Shown here piece after piece: positions 13,401 to 25,934 of a stretch of DNA of 64,000 nucleotides; position 1 is the stretch's first letter; the number at the start of each line of letters is the position of its first letter. The stretch spans positions 44,978,263 to 45,042,262 of the forward strand of contig JAPTHN010000012.1 of NCBI GenBank assembly GCA_026936325.1, read 5' to 3'. Source of the stretch: Platynereis dumerilii. Taxonomy: Eukaryota; Annelida; Polychaeta; Phyllodocida; Nereididae. The notes below the pieces were generated by a model. It saw nothing but the letters and a program-made list of their open reading frames with translations. It did not search any database and was not told where the DNA came from. The translations under genes were made by a program, and so were the position numbers.

Positions 13401-15732
13401 CTGACTTAATTTGTCTGGTTTCTCGCTACTTTATCAATAATTCTGTGACTGGAATTAATGTGTCTGACTTTGAAATAATCTCATAAAGCTCCGAAGCATC
13501 TCTAAAATAAGTTCAATTCAAGACTTTTTGAATATATATATATTTTAAAAACATTCCAATTGTATCAGTCTATCTGTCTAGCTGTCTGTCTATCTGTACA
13601 GATGAGATGGCGAATGGCTTCTGTTATCATAAAATATGCCATAACCTTCCGCTGAAGAGAAGAAAAAAAATGCTTTGACACGTCTGGTTATCTCGCTAGA
13701 CTAAATTTATCATTAAGTATATCATATTCTTCTCAATTATGATGAAAAAACTTATTTTGATTGCCTTTGCCTTGCTGCAAAAAAGATCACATGCCAGACT
13801 TACTTTATCGAGAAATTTACTTCCACCAAGAAGGAAATAAAAATTGTTCAAGGAACTTGATTCAATTGCCCAGAATGTAAGCGAGATTTTTTATGACTTA
13901 ATTATTCCCTAGCACGGTTCATTTAGTTCTCAGAAACTTCAAATGTTTGATAAAATCCCACAAATGTTATAAATGAAGCTGTGAGGATTACTTCTATCTT
14001 TTAGTAGGGCAGTTTTACAGTATCTGCACTCAAAGTGTCTCATGGGGGGTCAAAATAAAGGTCTGTAAATGAGAATTTCCTTCATGCTATCATGAAATGA
14101 ACATATTAAACATTCATAAATCAACAAGGACACGTGTGATTTGTTGGTTTATGACCAAATTCCACTCCAGAAACTAGGCAAGGTTTGAATTTTTGAAAAA
14201 AAATTCATCAGAATAAAAATATTTGTGTGAATACTAATTTTACCATTTTTTCAATGGAAATCCCGCCATATTGTTGCATAGAACCATCAAAACAAATACA
14301 AAACTTAAATTTCGATGAAATATGGCAGAACTTTTTTTCCAACAACTTTTATGACGAAAATAAAGACATTAGACATTTCATACCCTGAAAGTTTATGTTA
14401 TGGAGTGTTTAGTAAGGTTCTAGTCTCAATAGACACATGATTGCCAAGATAAATAATGCTTAGGTATCCTACTAACCCAAAGTCAAGTTTTGTTGCTGTA
14501 TGATTTGAACTCATAGTGTTTCCTTTGTGTCAAAGATAATGTTCTAGAGAGAAAAATCACCGAAAATGACCCAAAATCACAGGCCCAGAAAAAAAATAAG
14601 CTTGAATTGCTCCAAAAACAAGATATTTACATATTATCTTGTTAAGTCATTCTGTTATTATGAAAAATTGCAGTTATATTGATATATTACATAAAATAAT
14701 TGCCTTTTACTCTCAAGTTTGATTTTCTCATAATAGTGCAATTTGATGGTCTAAAAACATATTTTGTAATTTTCAATATTTATAAATACCCTTTTTAGGC
14801 ATCCGGGTCAAATTATTTAGTTCAGCCATGTTCTTTTCCTAAATGAATCCAGTGTTAAAAGACTTGAATCAAAGCGAAACTTCTGATGTACTGGAGAGGA
14901 CATTTTGTGACATTGTGAATTTTAATTTCTAAGAAAATGTACGTGCATGGCCTGGATATCTTTTCAACTTGCATTTGTCACATCTATAGAAAGGCACACA
15001 ATCGAGCAAAGAAAACACAAATAGCTTTTTTTTCCTTCAGAATCTTGAGTGTTTTTTCCCTCGTACTGGAGAGGACACATTTTTTTGACATCATATTCAA
15101 GCCTCAAATTCTGAAAACCAAGTATAGATTCTAAAATGAATCTTTTTGATTTACCTTGAGTCATGTCTCCAGCTACAAAATTGACACAAAAAGTAGACAC
15201 ACTCTTTAATGCCGATTCGCAACAGCATATACAGTACATAATGGTCCGTCGAAGAAAATTTTTTTGACACACGCCATTTTTCACATTTTGAGAGACAGCT
15301 CCTTTCGTATATAACTTATTCACATGAAACCTATTGTGTTTTATGCCCAAGACATAGGTCCAGACAGGCATCATTAACATGGATCACAATTGCCTGCATT
15401 TGCTTTTCTGTGTTGCCATAATAACATGTGAAACTGCCTGTGAGACACAAAAAAGTGCACAAATTGGTCAAAAATCGCTTGCTGCTTCAAAACTAAGCAT
15501 TGTAGCAAGGTAAAATTTGGTACACATATACTTCAATGTAGTACAAGACTGCTACCGATGAAATTTTCTGTGTACCTGTCATACTTTTGTCAGAGTAATT
15601 GCTTAAAGATGAAAAAATGGCTGAGTGCAAATACTGTAAAACTGCCCAATAGTTCTGTGACTGGAAATACTGAAGCTGTTTTATCTTTTTGTTTGATTTA
15701 TATATATTATGGTGCTTCTCCAATGTCATCTG
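10405..15732. other. No supported gene; AT-rich unique DNA
   Basis: A long quiet stretch. It contains a C run at about 12609-12618 and a short TATATA run near 13535. The phrase gtactggagaggaca occurs twice (about 14888 and 15063). The longest open frame of the window (14964-15380, minus, 138 codons) lies here, but it has no domain, signal peptide or neighbours to support it, and its codons look like translated AT-rich DNA. Confidence 0.5.
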
Positions 15733-15960
15733 CATAGTTGAGTGGTTACAGCCCAGGCCTGCTCTGGGTAAGGTCTTTGCCTGTGTGGGTTGGACCCTGG
15801 GTTGGGAACCCAAAATATACTTTTGATTGACTTTCAAGAGAAAAGTCCCAGCTGAATTTCATTAGGAAGAGATGTGCGTGCACTACTCTGCATTAGGGTG
15901 TGGCTGGTGCCCCAGAGTTATCCTATCAAGCTGAACCTTATTTCGGAAATGTGCTTTGGT
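15733..15960 (+). mobile_element. tRNA-derived SINE (family 4)
   Basis: An internal RNA polymerase III promoter is visible: A box tagttgagtgg (about 15736-15746, fitting TRGYNNANNNG) and, about 50 bp on, B box ggttggaccc (one mismatch to GGTTCGANNCC). The head has tRNA-like spacing but no clean cloverleaf acceptor stem, so it is not a working tRNA gene. The body runs through ggctggtgccccagag and ends indistinctly before 16 kb. No other copy is seen in the window, so the right boundary is a guess. Confidence 0.6.
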
Positions 15961-16051
15961 CAGTTTAATGTGTCACAGTCATCTCGCTAGATTATATGCA
16001 TCCACATTTGATACACTCACATTTTGACAATCAAGGCTATACTTAGGGACC

Positions 16052-16411
16052 GTTCAGAATTTATGACTGGGTGGGAGTTTTACTAGAACTCCCCATAAAA
16101 AAAGTATACCCCTTAAGTTCTATGCGGATTTTTAGTACCCCACTTTTAGGTTTCATGCTCATTTTTAGTACCCAATATATTTTTATACATATGCCCCTTG
16201 TACAGTTGCACATACAGATTCATGAACTTTTGTAAAAATGCGCAGTCAAACTGAGTATAATTGCTTGTATTATAAATGTTTTGTTTTTTGAAATGTCTTA
16301 CCCTCCCCCTTGACATGTTGTCAAAAATTAGTGCCCCCCTCTAGAGACACGTGTGAAAAGTAGGTACCCCCTAGAGGAAAACTCCCAACCCCCCTCACAG
16401 TCATAAATTCT
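16052..16411. mobile_element. MITE with AGAATTTATGACTG inverted ends (family G)
   Basis: agaatttatgactg at 16057-16070 is perfectly inverted at 16398-16411 (cagtcataaattct). The next bases, gggagttttactag on the left and the reverse of ctagaggaaaactccc on the right, are also inverted. The interior is non-coding with tagtacccc-type words. A related element with gttcagaatt ends lies at 36036-36274. No clear target duplication was found. The left copy shows gggaccgttcagaattt just outside the perfect repeat, so the true end may be slightly further out. Confidence 0.7.
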
Positions 16412-16944
16412 TAAATATGCTTGACTTTAGGCCTACTGAAAAACATTTCTTCTTGACAATTCATTTTATGAAGTTAATAGTCTGACTTCTAAAGCTTTTT
16501 GCTGAGGCATGATATGTGGAAAACAGGAATGAGTGACAATACATCTTACGATACATTGGAAATAGCATTCTTACAGCATTACACATGTTGCCTCTACTCA
16601 TCTCCTTAAAAAATACAAATTATTCTGGATATGATATTTCTAAGCCTTATGTGTTTGCCTGACTTAACGATACAAATAATTTCTCTATGTGTAACTTAAT
16701 TATAACTTGTACAAAGCCAACTTTTAAGGATAAAATGGGTTCTGTTACTAGCATTAATATAGGTCATTATGTTGGTAATCCCTTAGTGACGAGATCATTA
16801 AAAGTTGTATTATGGAGGATCCCAGCAAACACAAACGGTTTTTTAACGGTTTTATAGTGGTCGGTGCTCAAACCGTTATTTGAAAACGTTTTTTAACTCA
16901 ATTTCAATGTTAATGAAAAACGTGTTGTTCCAACCATTGAAGTT

Positions 16945-18103
16945 TAACATGGAAAAAACGTTTAATGAAAATGTTGAAAATGCGTTACCTGAAAATAAGT
17001 TTCTGTAATGCATAAAATACATTATTCTGACATTATGAATGTTGGTAAAGTTTTAATGTCCATTTAACATCTGGCTTTAGCGTTAAAAAAATGTTTCAAG
17101 AAAATGTTAGAAATATGTTTTTTGAAAACATTTTTCTTTAACATTGAAAAAACGTTTAATGAAAATGTTGAAAATACGTTACATGAAAATAAGTTTCTGT
17201 AATGCATAAAATACATTATTCTGACATTATGAATGTTGGTGAAGTTTTAATGTTGATTTAACATCTGGCTTTAGCATTGAAAAAACGTTTCAAGAAAATG
17301 TTAGAAATATGTTTTTTGAAAACGTATTTCTTTTATGTGGAAAAAACGTTTAATGAAAATGTTGAAAATGCGTTACCTGAAAATAAGTTTCTGTAATGCA
17401 TAAAATACATTATTCTGACATTATTAATGTTGGTGAAGTTTTAATGTCGATTTAACATCTGGCTTTAGCGTTGAAAAATGTTTCAAGAAAATGTTAGAAA
17501 TATGTTTTTTGAAAACGTATTTCTTCCACATGGAAAAAACGTTTAATGAAAATGTTAAAAATACGTGACCTGAAAATAAGTTTCTGTAATGCATTAAATA
17601 CATTATTCTGACATTATGAATGTTGAAAAAGTTTTAATGTCGATTTAACATCTGGCTTTTGCGTTGAAAAAACGTTTCAAGAAAATGTTAGAAATATGTT
17701 TTTTGAAAACGTATTTCTTTAACATTGAAAAAACGTTTAATGAAAATATTGAAAATACGTTACCTGAAAATAAGTTTCTGTAATGCATAAAATACATTAT
17801 TCTGACATTATGAATGTTGGTGAAGTTTTTATGTTGATTTAACATCTGGCTTTAGTGTTGAAAAAATGTTTCAAGAAAATGTTAGAAATATGTTTTTTGA
17901 AAACGTATTTCTTTTATGTGGAAAAAACCTTTAATGAAAATGTTTAGAATATGTTACCTCTAAATAAGTTTCTGTAATGCATAAAATACATTATTCTGAC
18001 ATTATGAATGTTGGTGAAGTTTTAATGTTGATTTAACATCTGGCGTTAGCGTTGAAAAAATGTTTCAAGAAAATGTTAGAAATATGTTTTTTGAAAACGT
18101 ATG
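16945..18103. repeat. 194-bp tandem satellite array, about six copies
   Basis: The marker taagtttctgtaatgcat begins at 16996, 17190, 17384, 17577, 17771 and 17965, giving periods of 194, 194, 193, 194 and 194 bp. Each unit contains two related sub-blocks built on aaaacgttt followed by gaaaatgtt, so the unit itself looks like an old half-unit duplication. Copies are close (a few percent different by eye). The array stops abruptly after gaaaacgtatg near 18103. A 66-codon minus-strand frame at 17645-17845 is a by-product of the repeat. Confidence 0.95.
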
Positions 18104-18120
18104 CACAAACAAATGTTTCA

Positions 18121-18226
18121 CACTTTTGGAATCCACAGATGACATACCTGATGATTTGCTTTGTTAAAATTATTTTCCTCAAAATATATGGCAAATTTTA
18201 GACCTCTAAACACGAAAAGTCACTAA
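18121..18226 (+). repeat. Internal duplication P, copy 1
   Basis: The stretch from ggaatccacagatga through gttttcctc-type words to gacctctaaacac recurs at 21941-22045 in the same orientation. In both places the homology starts after satellite or microsatellite DNA and is followed, within about 10 to 310 bp, by a GATA tract. Confidence 0.8.
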
Positions 18227-18532
18227 AAAATCTTGAAAAATTCGTATTTTCGGCCACTTAATGCATCATTCCGTAGAAAAAAAATAACACAACCAGGACA
18301 GGAAGCTAATATCCGCTTAGCCCGTTAATATGCGCATCTTTTGCCCCAAAAATTATCTCTCTATCTGCCTCCGTTGCTGTGCTGTGAGCTTTTTACTAAA
18401 ATTGAAAAACAACATTTTGTCACTTGTGGATGTGCAGCAGCACAGATAACATGGTGTTTCCTCTCAGGTCCGTCCAATCTTTCACATGTTAAAATTACCA
18501 TGCAGTATCATACATAGTAAAATTAGACCGAC

Positions 18533-18632
18533 AGATAGACAGAAAGACAGCAAGACAAATAGATAGATAGATAGATAGATAGATAGATTGATAGACAGAT
18601 AGACAGATAGACAGATAGATAGATAGATCATA
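18533..18632. repeat. GATA/GACA microsatellite
   Basis: Interrupted gata and gaca tetramers, about 100 bp, between copy P1 and AT-rich sequence. First of seven such tracts inside the composite. Confidence 0.95.
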
Positions 18633-19258
18633 GATCCCCCCAAGACCCCAGCAGTTAATGCTTCTCACACTAAGATAGTCAATGTGATAGCTAATTATCA
18701 GTTTCTTTTTTGTTCATTTCAATAAATTTCAAGTTTCAGGTTATTAATTATTAATTCTGCATGGATATTTTATACTATCCATTAAGCCTAGGCGTTGTAT
18801 TCATGTTCAATTGTAGTGAGGTATTTATTAATTCAATTTAGTTGAAATTATTCCTTTACACTTTATCTGTTAAAACAGCCCAACCCCTCCCTCTTTTGTA
18901 TACTTCGGCCTAATTAGGTACAGTCTATGGGGGTAATTAGGGTTTGCTATTTCATATCTTAGAAAATGAATAGTGGCATGGCAATAAGTACTGGCATAAT
19001 TGCATTATATAATTTTATTGGAACACTATGTAATCTTTTTAATGTTTTTATGAAGTTCATGTAATTAAGGCTTATGAATAAAAAAAATAGGCTAGTTATG
19101 TTGTTCCAAACATTTTTCATAAAGTGGTCAGTGAGGACTTTTAAATAGTTAAGCGGGAATTACCAAAATGCAGGTTGAAAAAAGATATTACAATTTAATT
19201 ACAGACAGATAGAGACATAAACAGATAATAGATAGTTAATAACTTGCTAGCTAGAGAA

Positions 19259-19288
19259 CCAGATAGATAGATAGATAGATAGACAGAT
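19259..19288. repeat. Short GATA tract beside a SINE
   Basis: About seven gata tetramers directly abutting the T-rich edge (3' end) of the minus-strand SINE at 19290. Confidence 0.9.
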
Positions 19289-19289
19289 A

Positions 19290-19536
19290 GTTTTTTTGTT
19301 TGTTTGTGTTTTATGCCTCTGCAGCACCTTAGTGGGCTATATCGAGGCAGGCGATCGCCGTATGATGATGAGATGAGAAGACTGTGAGTCTAGTACATAC
19401 CCTATTAATTCAGGGATGCCCAGGGTCTTTCAGTTGCCCCAGCATAGAACACTGGATACAACCCGCCTCCATTTAATGTCCCATGGGCTCGGACTAAATT
19501 GAGTTCCGGGGTGGGATTCGAACCCACGCCCTCAAT
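19290..19536 (-). mobile_element. tRNA-derived SINE (family 1), head-truncated
   Basis: Bases 19356-19536 match 25698-25880 at about 93 percent by eye. On the minus strand the order is B box ggttcgaatccc, core (catgggacattaaatgg, gttgtatccagtgttc), then a tail ending in aaacacaaacaaaca. The A-box part of the head is gone and is replaced by a GATA tract at 19534. The 3' part (the reverse of ccttagtgggctatatcgag) differs from the 25.5-kb copy, so two 3' variants exist. Confidence 0.85.
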
Positions 19537-19564
19537 AGATAGATAGATAGATATATATATATAT

Positions 19565-19642
<78 letters not shown>

Positions 19643-19652
19643 GGATAGATAT

Positions 19653-19685
<33 letters not shown>

Positions 19686-19686
19686 G
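19534..19686. repeat. GATA microsatellite with GATT tail
   Basis: A long GATA run with a central TATATA patch, shifting to attg tetramers after 19650. It cuts into the head of the SINE to its left. Confidence 0.95.
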
Positions 19687-19925
19687 TGCCCTACCCCCTC
19701 CCCCTGCTAGTTTGGGTTCTATGAACAGAGGCTTCATATATCTGTCGTTTCTACTATAGAGTCATTGAACTGTTTGAAATTTTGCAGACATTTGAAAAAC
19801 ACATAATAGAAGTATATTTGTGTACAATATAAATAATAATTATACAGACATAGTAACTGAATCAAATTCTACAAAATAGCCAAAATTTAAAAAAAAGAAA
19901 GATTGACACTAAAATCCTCATCATT

Positions 19926-20228
19926 CAGGGGTGGACTGGCCTATATGGCGGAGTGGCAGATGCCATGGGCCCAACCACTCAAGGGGACCCATGCAAGGTG
20001 CCGAAAAAAAAAATCAAGAAAAAAGGCAAAATATCTATCTTTGTGACCAAGTTTGTGACTGCATGATACAATCTAACCTCTAGGGTAGGCCCCCAATATG
20101 AAAGGGCCCTGTATGGAAAAGGGCCCTGGCTTCTACATTGGTGTAAATGGAGATATGCCGAAAATGGGAATTTGGAGGCCCATTGACTCATTTTGCCAGG
20201 GGTCTGAAATATCGCCAGTCCACTCCTG
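19926..20228. mobile_element. hAT-type MITE with perfect 8-bp target duplication
   Basis: The ends caggggtggactggc and gccagtccactcctg are inverted repeats with one mismatch. They are flanked by identical 8-bp copies tcatcatt at 19918-19925 and 20229-20236. CAGGG ends with 8-bp target duplications are diagnostic of the hAT superfamily. The 303-bp interior has gggccc-type words and no transposase. The perfect duplication suggests a fairly recent insertion into the large composite. A 70-codon frame at 19979-20191 is not a gene. Confidence 0.92.
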
Positions 20229-20519
20229 TCATCATTACATAATGCCCTGGTGCCCCAATATGTGTTTCTAGTCTTGAATATTGGAAACTGATCGATGAAT
20301 GTATTATCATTGACTGAAGTATACCTTGATTTTATACTTTTATTTAGCTTTCTCTTTTGATGTATAGTCCATCCTGAGACTTAAAATACAATATTTGAGT
20401 TGAACATTCCTTCTCTTTTAGGTTATCTAAACTCAAAGGATAATGTTGATCGGATCCATATATGCTTAAAACAACTTCCTAATAATCAAACCATCAACAA
20501 ACTAACAATAGACGGATAA

Positions 20520-20577
20520 ACAGGTAGATAGATAGATAAATAGACAGATGGATAGATATATAGATATATCAGCCTGT

Positions 20578-20630
<53 letters not shown>

Positions 20631-20665
20631 CTATATGTAATTGGATAGATAACTAGACAGATAAC
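20520..20665. repeat. GATA microsatellite
   Basis: A pure core of about 12 tetramers (20579-20628) flanked by degenerate gata/gaca units. The minus-strand frame here encodes a Tyr-Leu-Ser-Ile repeat and is an artefact. Confidence 0.95.
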
Positions 20666-20939
20666 CTTTAAAAATAGAAAGAGAGATAATTGCATTTTAT
20701 TAATTTTCCAACTTCAGTATTTGCAGTTATCTATTTCGTTAAGCGGAAAACAATGGTCATTTATACCTAACAGTAGTAACTGGGATCCATAGATATTTCA
20801 ATTTTAATTAAAAGTCAGTTGCATGATTGATATTAAATGAATAGGTATATCCAAAGGCATGCATTTACCTGCCATTCCACCCAACAAACTTATTAAAAAC
20901 GAAATTGCATTTTCCCTGTGATCTGATAACTATTGCATT

Positions 20940-21150
20940 GAATTAAATATTCTATATGCACATGAAGGTATATATCATAAGCAATATTTAGTACAAATAC
21001 AATGCTAATTTAGGTTTCACCTCCCTCCAATTGAATATACAAGTATTAATATATCAATATAGTTTGCAGATTGAATCTGAGATTCAAATTACACCTAATT
21101 AGCTCTGAATAGACCCAGAAAATAGCTAATTAACTCAGAATTATGCAAGC
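20940..21150 (+). repeat. Internal duplication Q, copy 1 (diverged)
   Basis: Words such as aatgctaattta, gattcaaat, then ttacac.taattag and ttatgcaag occur in the same order as at 22480-22680 (aatgctaatttaag, attacatctagaatagttaa, tttatgcaag). Similarity is patchy. Both copies sit between an upstream GATA tract and a downstream TATC tract, so the whole GATA-Q-TATC block may have been duplicated. Confidence 0.5.
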
Positions 21151-21419
21151 ATTAATTGCTGTTAAATGCATGGTCCAGTGAACAGGTTTCAAAATTGGAT
21201 ACAAATCTGCCATTCTGCCTTGGCATCTTAAACTGTGAACATCACTTGCAATTCCAGGGGAGTTTTACTTTACTTATTTTAAACAATTTACAAATTATGT
21301 TATTATTTCACTGACATGTAATAATATGTGAAATGATGAATTCATTGATATCTTTCCAGATTGACAAGACAAAATCCTGCAGATGGTGATTGATGAGTGA
21401 AAAGAATAGGGTACCTTCC

Positions 21420-21575
21420 TATCAATCTAGCTATCTAGCTGTCTATCTGGCTATATATCTGGCTATCTATCTGGCTATCTATCTAGCTATCTATCTGGCT
21501 ATCCTGCTATCTTTCTTTATATCCTTTAGTCCATCTATCTACCTTTTTACTTTCTTTCTATCCATCTGTCTATGT
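21420..21575. repeat. Degenerate TCTA/TCTG microsatellite
   Basis: ctat, ctgt and ctgg tetramers with a 12-bp higher-order pattern (tatctggctatc). Complementary strand sense to the GATA tracts on either side. Confidence 0.9.
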
Positions 21576-21940
21576 AACTAGCTGGCAGTCATAATTTAGC
21601 TAGCTATAGGGCCTATAGTTAGTTAGATAACTAGATGGTAAGTTAGATAACAAGCTGCCTCTCTTTCTATTTTTTTTTCGGGTTGTCTATCTACCTTTCT
21701 ACTTCCCTATCCATGGACATTGGGCATGATACCTTTCTTTCTGGTACCTACCTAGTTAACTTTCCAACTATGTATCCTCTCTACAGCAAACTATCCTGCT
21801 ATCCTGCTATCTGTCTTTCTATCTTTTGTCTATCTCTCTATCATTCATAGAATGTTAATCCAAATTATTAGGTTATAATATATTATACTGTTATCACACA
21901 GCATGGAGTGCAATTTCAGTTTTTATAGCACCAAGGTTTT

Positions 21941-22045
21941 TTAGAATCCATAGATGATATATAGGCCTACTTGATAATGGGTTTTGTTAAAATTGTTTTC
22001 CTCAAAATTTACAGCAAACTTGAGACCTCCAAACACAAAAAGATC
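21941..22045 (+). repeat. Internal duplication P, copy 2
   Basis: Second copy of 18121-18226, about 3.8 kb downstream, same orientation, roughly 80 percent identical. It carries an inserted ataggcctac word relative to copy 1 and leads directly into the longest GATA tract. Confidence 0.8.
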
Positions 22046-22051
22046 TATTCC

Positions 22052-22385
<334 letters not shown>

Positions 22386-22479
22386 CCAATTTACAAATTT
22401 TGTGGATCCATATGTAGCACAATATAATATAGGCAGGCCATAATTATGACTATATGTGGCATATTCTAAATTATAATCG

Positions 22480-22680
22480 AACATCTATGCATACTGAGTT
22501 TCCTTTTGTTTTGCAATTCTACTAACTAAAATGCTAATTTAAGATTCAAATACACAGATATAAATATACAGGCATTTATTTTGCAATATATTTTGCTCAT
22601 TGTATAGCAGAGTCCAATTACATCTAGAATAGTTAATTACCCCTTAATTAACCCCTTTAATTTATGCAAGAAACCCACTT
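22480..22680 (+). repeat. Internal duplication Q, copy 2 (diverged)
   Basis: See copy 1 at 20940. The order of shared words is conserved; intervening bases differ. Confidence 0.5.
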
Positions 22681-22995
22681 TTACAACCTCCATGGCTGAA
22701 TGCAAATGCAAGAGAAGATTAGAATTTAGAAGTACTTATCCAGATTTTGTTCCAGCAACATCATTGTGAAGACACATAGGTGAGGTTTCCAATATTTTCA
22801 ATCAATTAAGAAACATGCATTACATTCTTTTGTTGGTAATAATTTTAAATATATTAAGAACACACATAATGACATTGTATAAATTTACTTTTTCTTCCAG
22901 AATTTTTCTGCTGCAGATACACAATCACTTGGGGAATTCTTGGCTACAGTCTAAAGGTATTAATACTATAATTGTGCTTATGCCACCCATCAAAG

Positions 22996-23076
<81 letters not shown>

Positions 23077-23114
23077 TGTCTATCCATCAGTCCATTTAGC
23101 TTTCCATCTATCTG

Positions 23115-23186
<72 letters not shown>

Positions 23187-23187
23187 A

Positions 23188-23221
<34 letters not shown>

Positions 23222-23235
23222 GTCTATCTATCTTT
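22996..23235. repeat. Double TATC microsatellite
   Basis: Two long ctat runs (about 22996-23074 and 23108-23235) with a short interruption at tccatcagtccatttag. This is the opposite strand sense to the GATA tract at 22053, so the two could pair as a large hairpin. Confidence 0.95.
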
Positions 23236-23429
23236 AGCAGAGGCCTTTGAATTATTGACATTTCGTATTTGCATTATTTATTATGTAACTAGTGAAAAAC
23301 TGATAACAAATACTTTCTTTGCAGTGGAAGAACATGATGAGGCCAGAACTCAGTGACACAAGACCCTCAAGATGCAAAAAAAAAGAACAACAAAAGCAAC
23401 AAATCCAATGTATACCCCTGCATCCCAAC

Positions 23430-24047
23430 ACCCTGACCATAATAAAGACATTCCTCCTCCAATGTTGAAAGAACATTTCAATATAACCGTTTAAAAATGG
23501 TTTTGCCCACAACATAATAAAAACGTTTAACAAAAATGTTGAAAAAACGTTTCCTCAAAACGTAAAAATAACGGTTTCCCATCACATAATGAAACCATTC
23601 TCCAAATACGTCAAATAATAGTTTTTTCATTACGTAATATAACCATTCTCCATGAAATGTTATAGAAGCATACATTAGGAAGCGTTCTAAAAACATTTTT
23701 CCAATGCATCGAATAGATGTTCCCTACATCAGCATATTAAAAATGTCAAATAAACAGAAAATACATGATAAACTATAACCATGGGAAAAAACATAAATAT
23801 AACGTTAAAAAAAGGTTTTTGGAAAACCGTTTAATCAAAACATGATTTTGCTGATTACTTGACGCAATTGGAAAACAGTTTTTGGAAACATCGGCATGAC
23901 AAAATTCTGACCGTTTGTGTAAAACGTTAAAATCATGTTTTTTGGACCATCCAATTTAACATAATTTAAACGTAATGAAAAAACGGTTTTTCAACGGATT
24001 TTCGACCGTTTATAAACGTAATTTAAACGTAATTGTGTTTGTTGGGA
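23430..24047. repeat. Right arm of the satellite-bearing composite
   Basis: Repeated short words (aacgttt, aaaaatgttga, taaccattctcc, acggttt) resemble the satellite and left-arm sequence but are not arranged in a regular tandem. It ends in the terminal repeat ttgtgtttgttggga. Minus-strand frames at 23252-23696 are rich in Phe and Val from the repeat and are not genes. Confidence 0.75.
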
Positions 24048-24458
24048 TAATTGGTACTGTAAAACTAGTTATCGTCATAGACAAAGACATAATGGGATTT
24101 GTGACTTGAAAACAAACTAGCATGAAGAAGTGCACTGCTCCAATTTAGGGCAGACATATTGAAATGTACACGGCGCCCCACTCCCAAGGCCCAAAATTAA
24201 CATTGGGAAGTTAGAAAAAGCAGCAAGGGACCACAAATAGCGAGCATGTCATCCTCTCCCCGGCCATTTCAAGATACGCTTCTGAGTTGGTCGAACAATG
24301 GGGCTTACTAAGTAAATATGAAGAGATTTCTTTCCAAGTGTTTTTCTAACTATGATATAATTTCTGTCCTCCCCTACTTTTGTGTTGTATTTTTATAAGA
24401 TCCATTGCTTTGATCAATTTCTGTTTAGACTCTTAACCACTTGCCAAATTGAACTCCA

Positions 24459-25422
24459 TAGCGGGGCAGGTATGTAAAAAAATAGTGCATTTATACATAG
24501 AAGCATAAAACTTGGTGCACACTTAAAAAAGATCTATACTGACATATTTGGACAGGGAGCCACTTCAGATTTAGCTTAGGTGGCTACTGGTAGCCATTTT
24601 CCAAAATGGCGGTCAATTCTTCAATTTTGCTGTTTTCTGTGTAGTTCTTACAAATAAAATACACCTAAATATTGTTTTTATTGCTTCTCTAAGTATTCAG
24701 TACATTACTATAAAATTTTTTGGTAGCCTTGGTCTATTTTCAGGCTTGTTGGAATCATTTTTGTTAGAAATATTGATTCAAAAACTGGATTTCGCGGTTG
24801 CTGATGGTTACACCAATTCTCTATAAATCTCAAAATAAGTTACATATTTGAATTCCTTGTAAGAAGAGCTTTCAAATGAGTACCCGTATCAATGGGTTTC
24901 GTAAACTTGGTACGAAAATGGAAAAAATGAAAATAAAATGATTTTTGAAGATTTTGTTTTTTCTTTAATTTTGACAAAGAATTCACGGAAACTATTGATG
25001 CGACCATTCATTTGAAAGCTCTTCTTACAAGGAATTCAAATATGTAGTCAGTTTTAAAATCAATTGAGATTCCATGAAACTATGGTAAACCGCGGAAATG
25101 ATACATTTTCTACAACAGTTCTAACAAAATGGACACTGACTACCCTAAAATTCATCAGTTCAATCCATAAATCAATTGATAATGTTTTTAAGATCCGTAG
25201 AAGGAATAATGAGCACTGTTTTCACACTTTCAAACTATAGGCACTTCACAGAAAGCAGGAAAATGATATAATTAGTCGCCATTTTGAAAAATGGCTGCCA
25301 TGGGTCAACCAGGTCAAATCTGAAGTGGCTCTTAAGACGTTTTTGAAATGTGTGCCAAGTTGCATGCTTCTATTTATAAATGCACTATTACTTCCCTATT
25401 CTTGACGAATCTGCCCCACTAC
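24459..25422. mobile_element. Foldback (palindromic) element with TA at its ends
   Basis: Two arms of about 470 bp are inverted copies, meeting near 24950. The outer ends gcggggcag and ctgccccac are flanked by TA (24459-24460 and 25420-25421). The arms share agccacttcagattt and gcatttata.atagaagcat. Near the centre, 24841-24879 and 25008-25046 form a perfect 39-bp inverted repeat, while outer parts match at about 70 percent. No coding capacity. A TA-duplicating foldback MITE is the most likely class. Confidence 0.8.
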
Positions 25423-25511
25423 CAGACATCTCCATCAACTTGTAATCAGAATTCATTCTAAGCCTTGAAAGGCATTGATTGGCCATCAAAGGCGATACAT
25501 TGCCATCAAAA

Positions 25512-25934
25512 GACCATAATTGTTGTAATTGTAATTGTAAATACTCTCAGTCATGCACTGCAATGCAGGCACGAAATTCGTGGTGAGCCTTCCACAATGA
25601 TACAGCTCAGGGCAGCCATAGAACGGCGCCCATGGGCAGAGACTAGAGGAACATTGCCCAAGGTTCCCATGCCGTAGCACTCTCCAGTGTTGGTGACCGC
25701 CGTATGATGGTGACTGATGAGAAGACTGTGAGTCTGGCACATACCCTATTAATTCAGGGATGCCCAGGGTCTTTCAGTTGCCCCAGCACAGAACACTGGA
25801 TACAACCCACCTCCATTTAATGTCCCATGGGCTCGGACCAAATTGAGTTCCAGGAGTGGGAGTCGAACCCACGACCTCAAAGCCAGACTGGTAGCACAAA
25901 CAAGCACCTTAAACCATTAGGCCACGGAGAACTC
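25512..25934 (-). mobile_element. tRNA-derived SINE (family 1), near full length
   Basis: On the minus strand from 25934: A box tggcctaatgg, B box ggttcgactcc about 50 bp later, core gggacattaaatggaggtgg and gtatccagtgttctg, then a body with gcccatgggcgcc, ending in tandem attaca units near 25515-25545. The tRNA-like head, core and simple-repeat tail are the classic SINE order. Plus-strand frames here (for example a stretch reading WESNPRPQSQTGS at about 25850) are the SINE head read backwards and are common false genes. Confidence 0.9.

Noticed and set aside
14964-15380. 138-codon minus-strand open frame
   Set aside because: No recognisable domain, signal peptide, membrane segment or repeat pattern and no supporting neighbours; consistent with chance in a 64-kb window.
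15733-15810. Possible tRNA gene
   Set aside because: A and B boxes are present, but no clean acceptor stem or anticodon arm could be drawn, and a SINE-like body follows.
16945-18103. Regular 194-bp repeats considered as a CRISPR-like array
   Set aside because: There is no short repeat with variable spacers; the whole 194-bp unit repeats, and the context is animal nuclear DNA.
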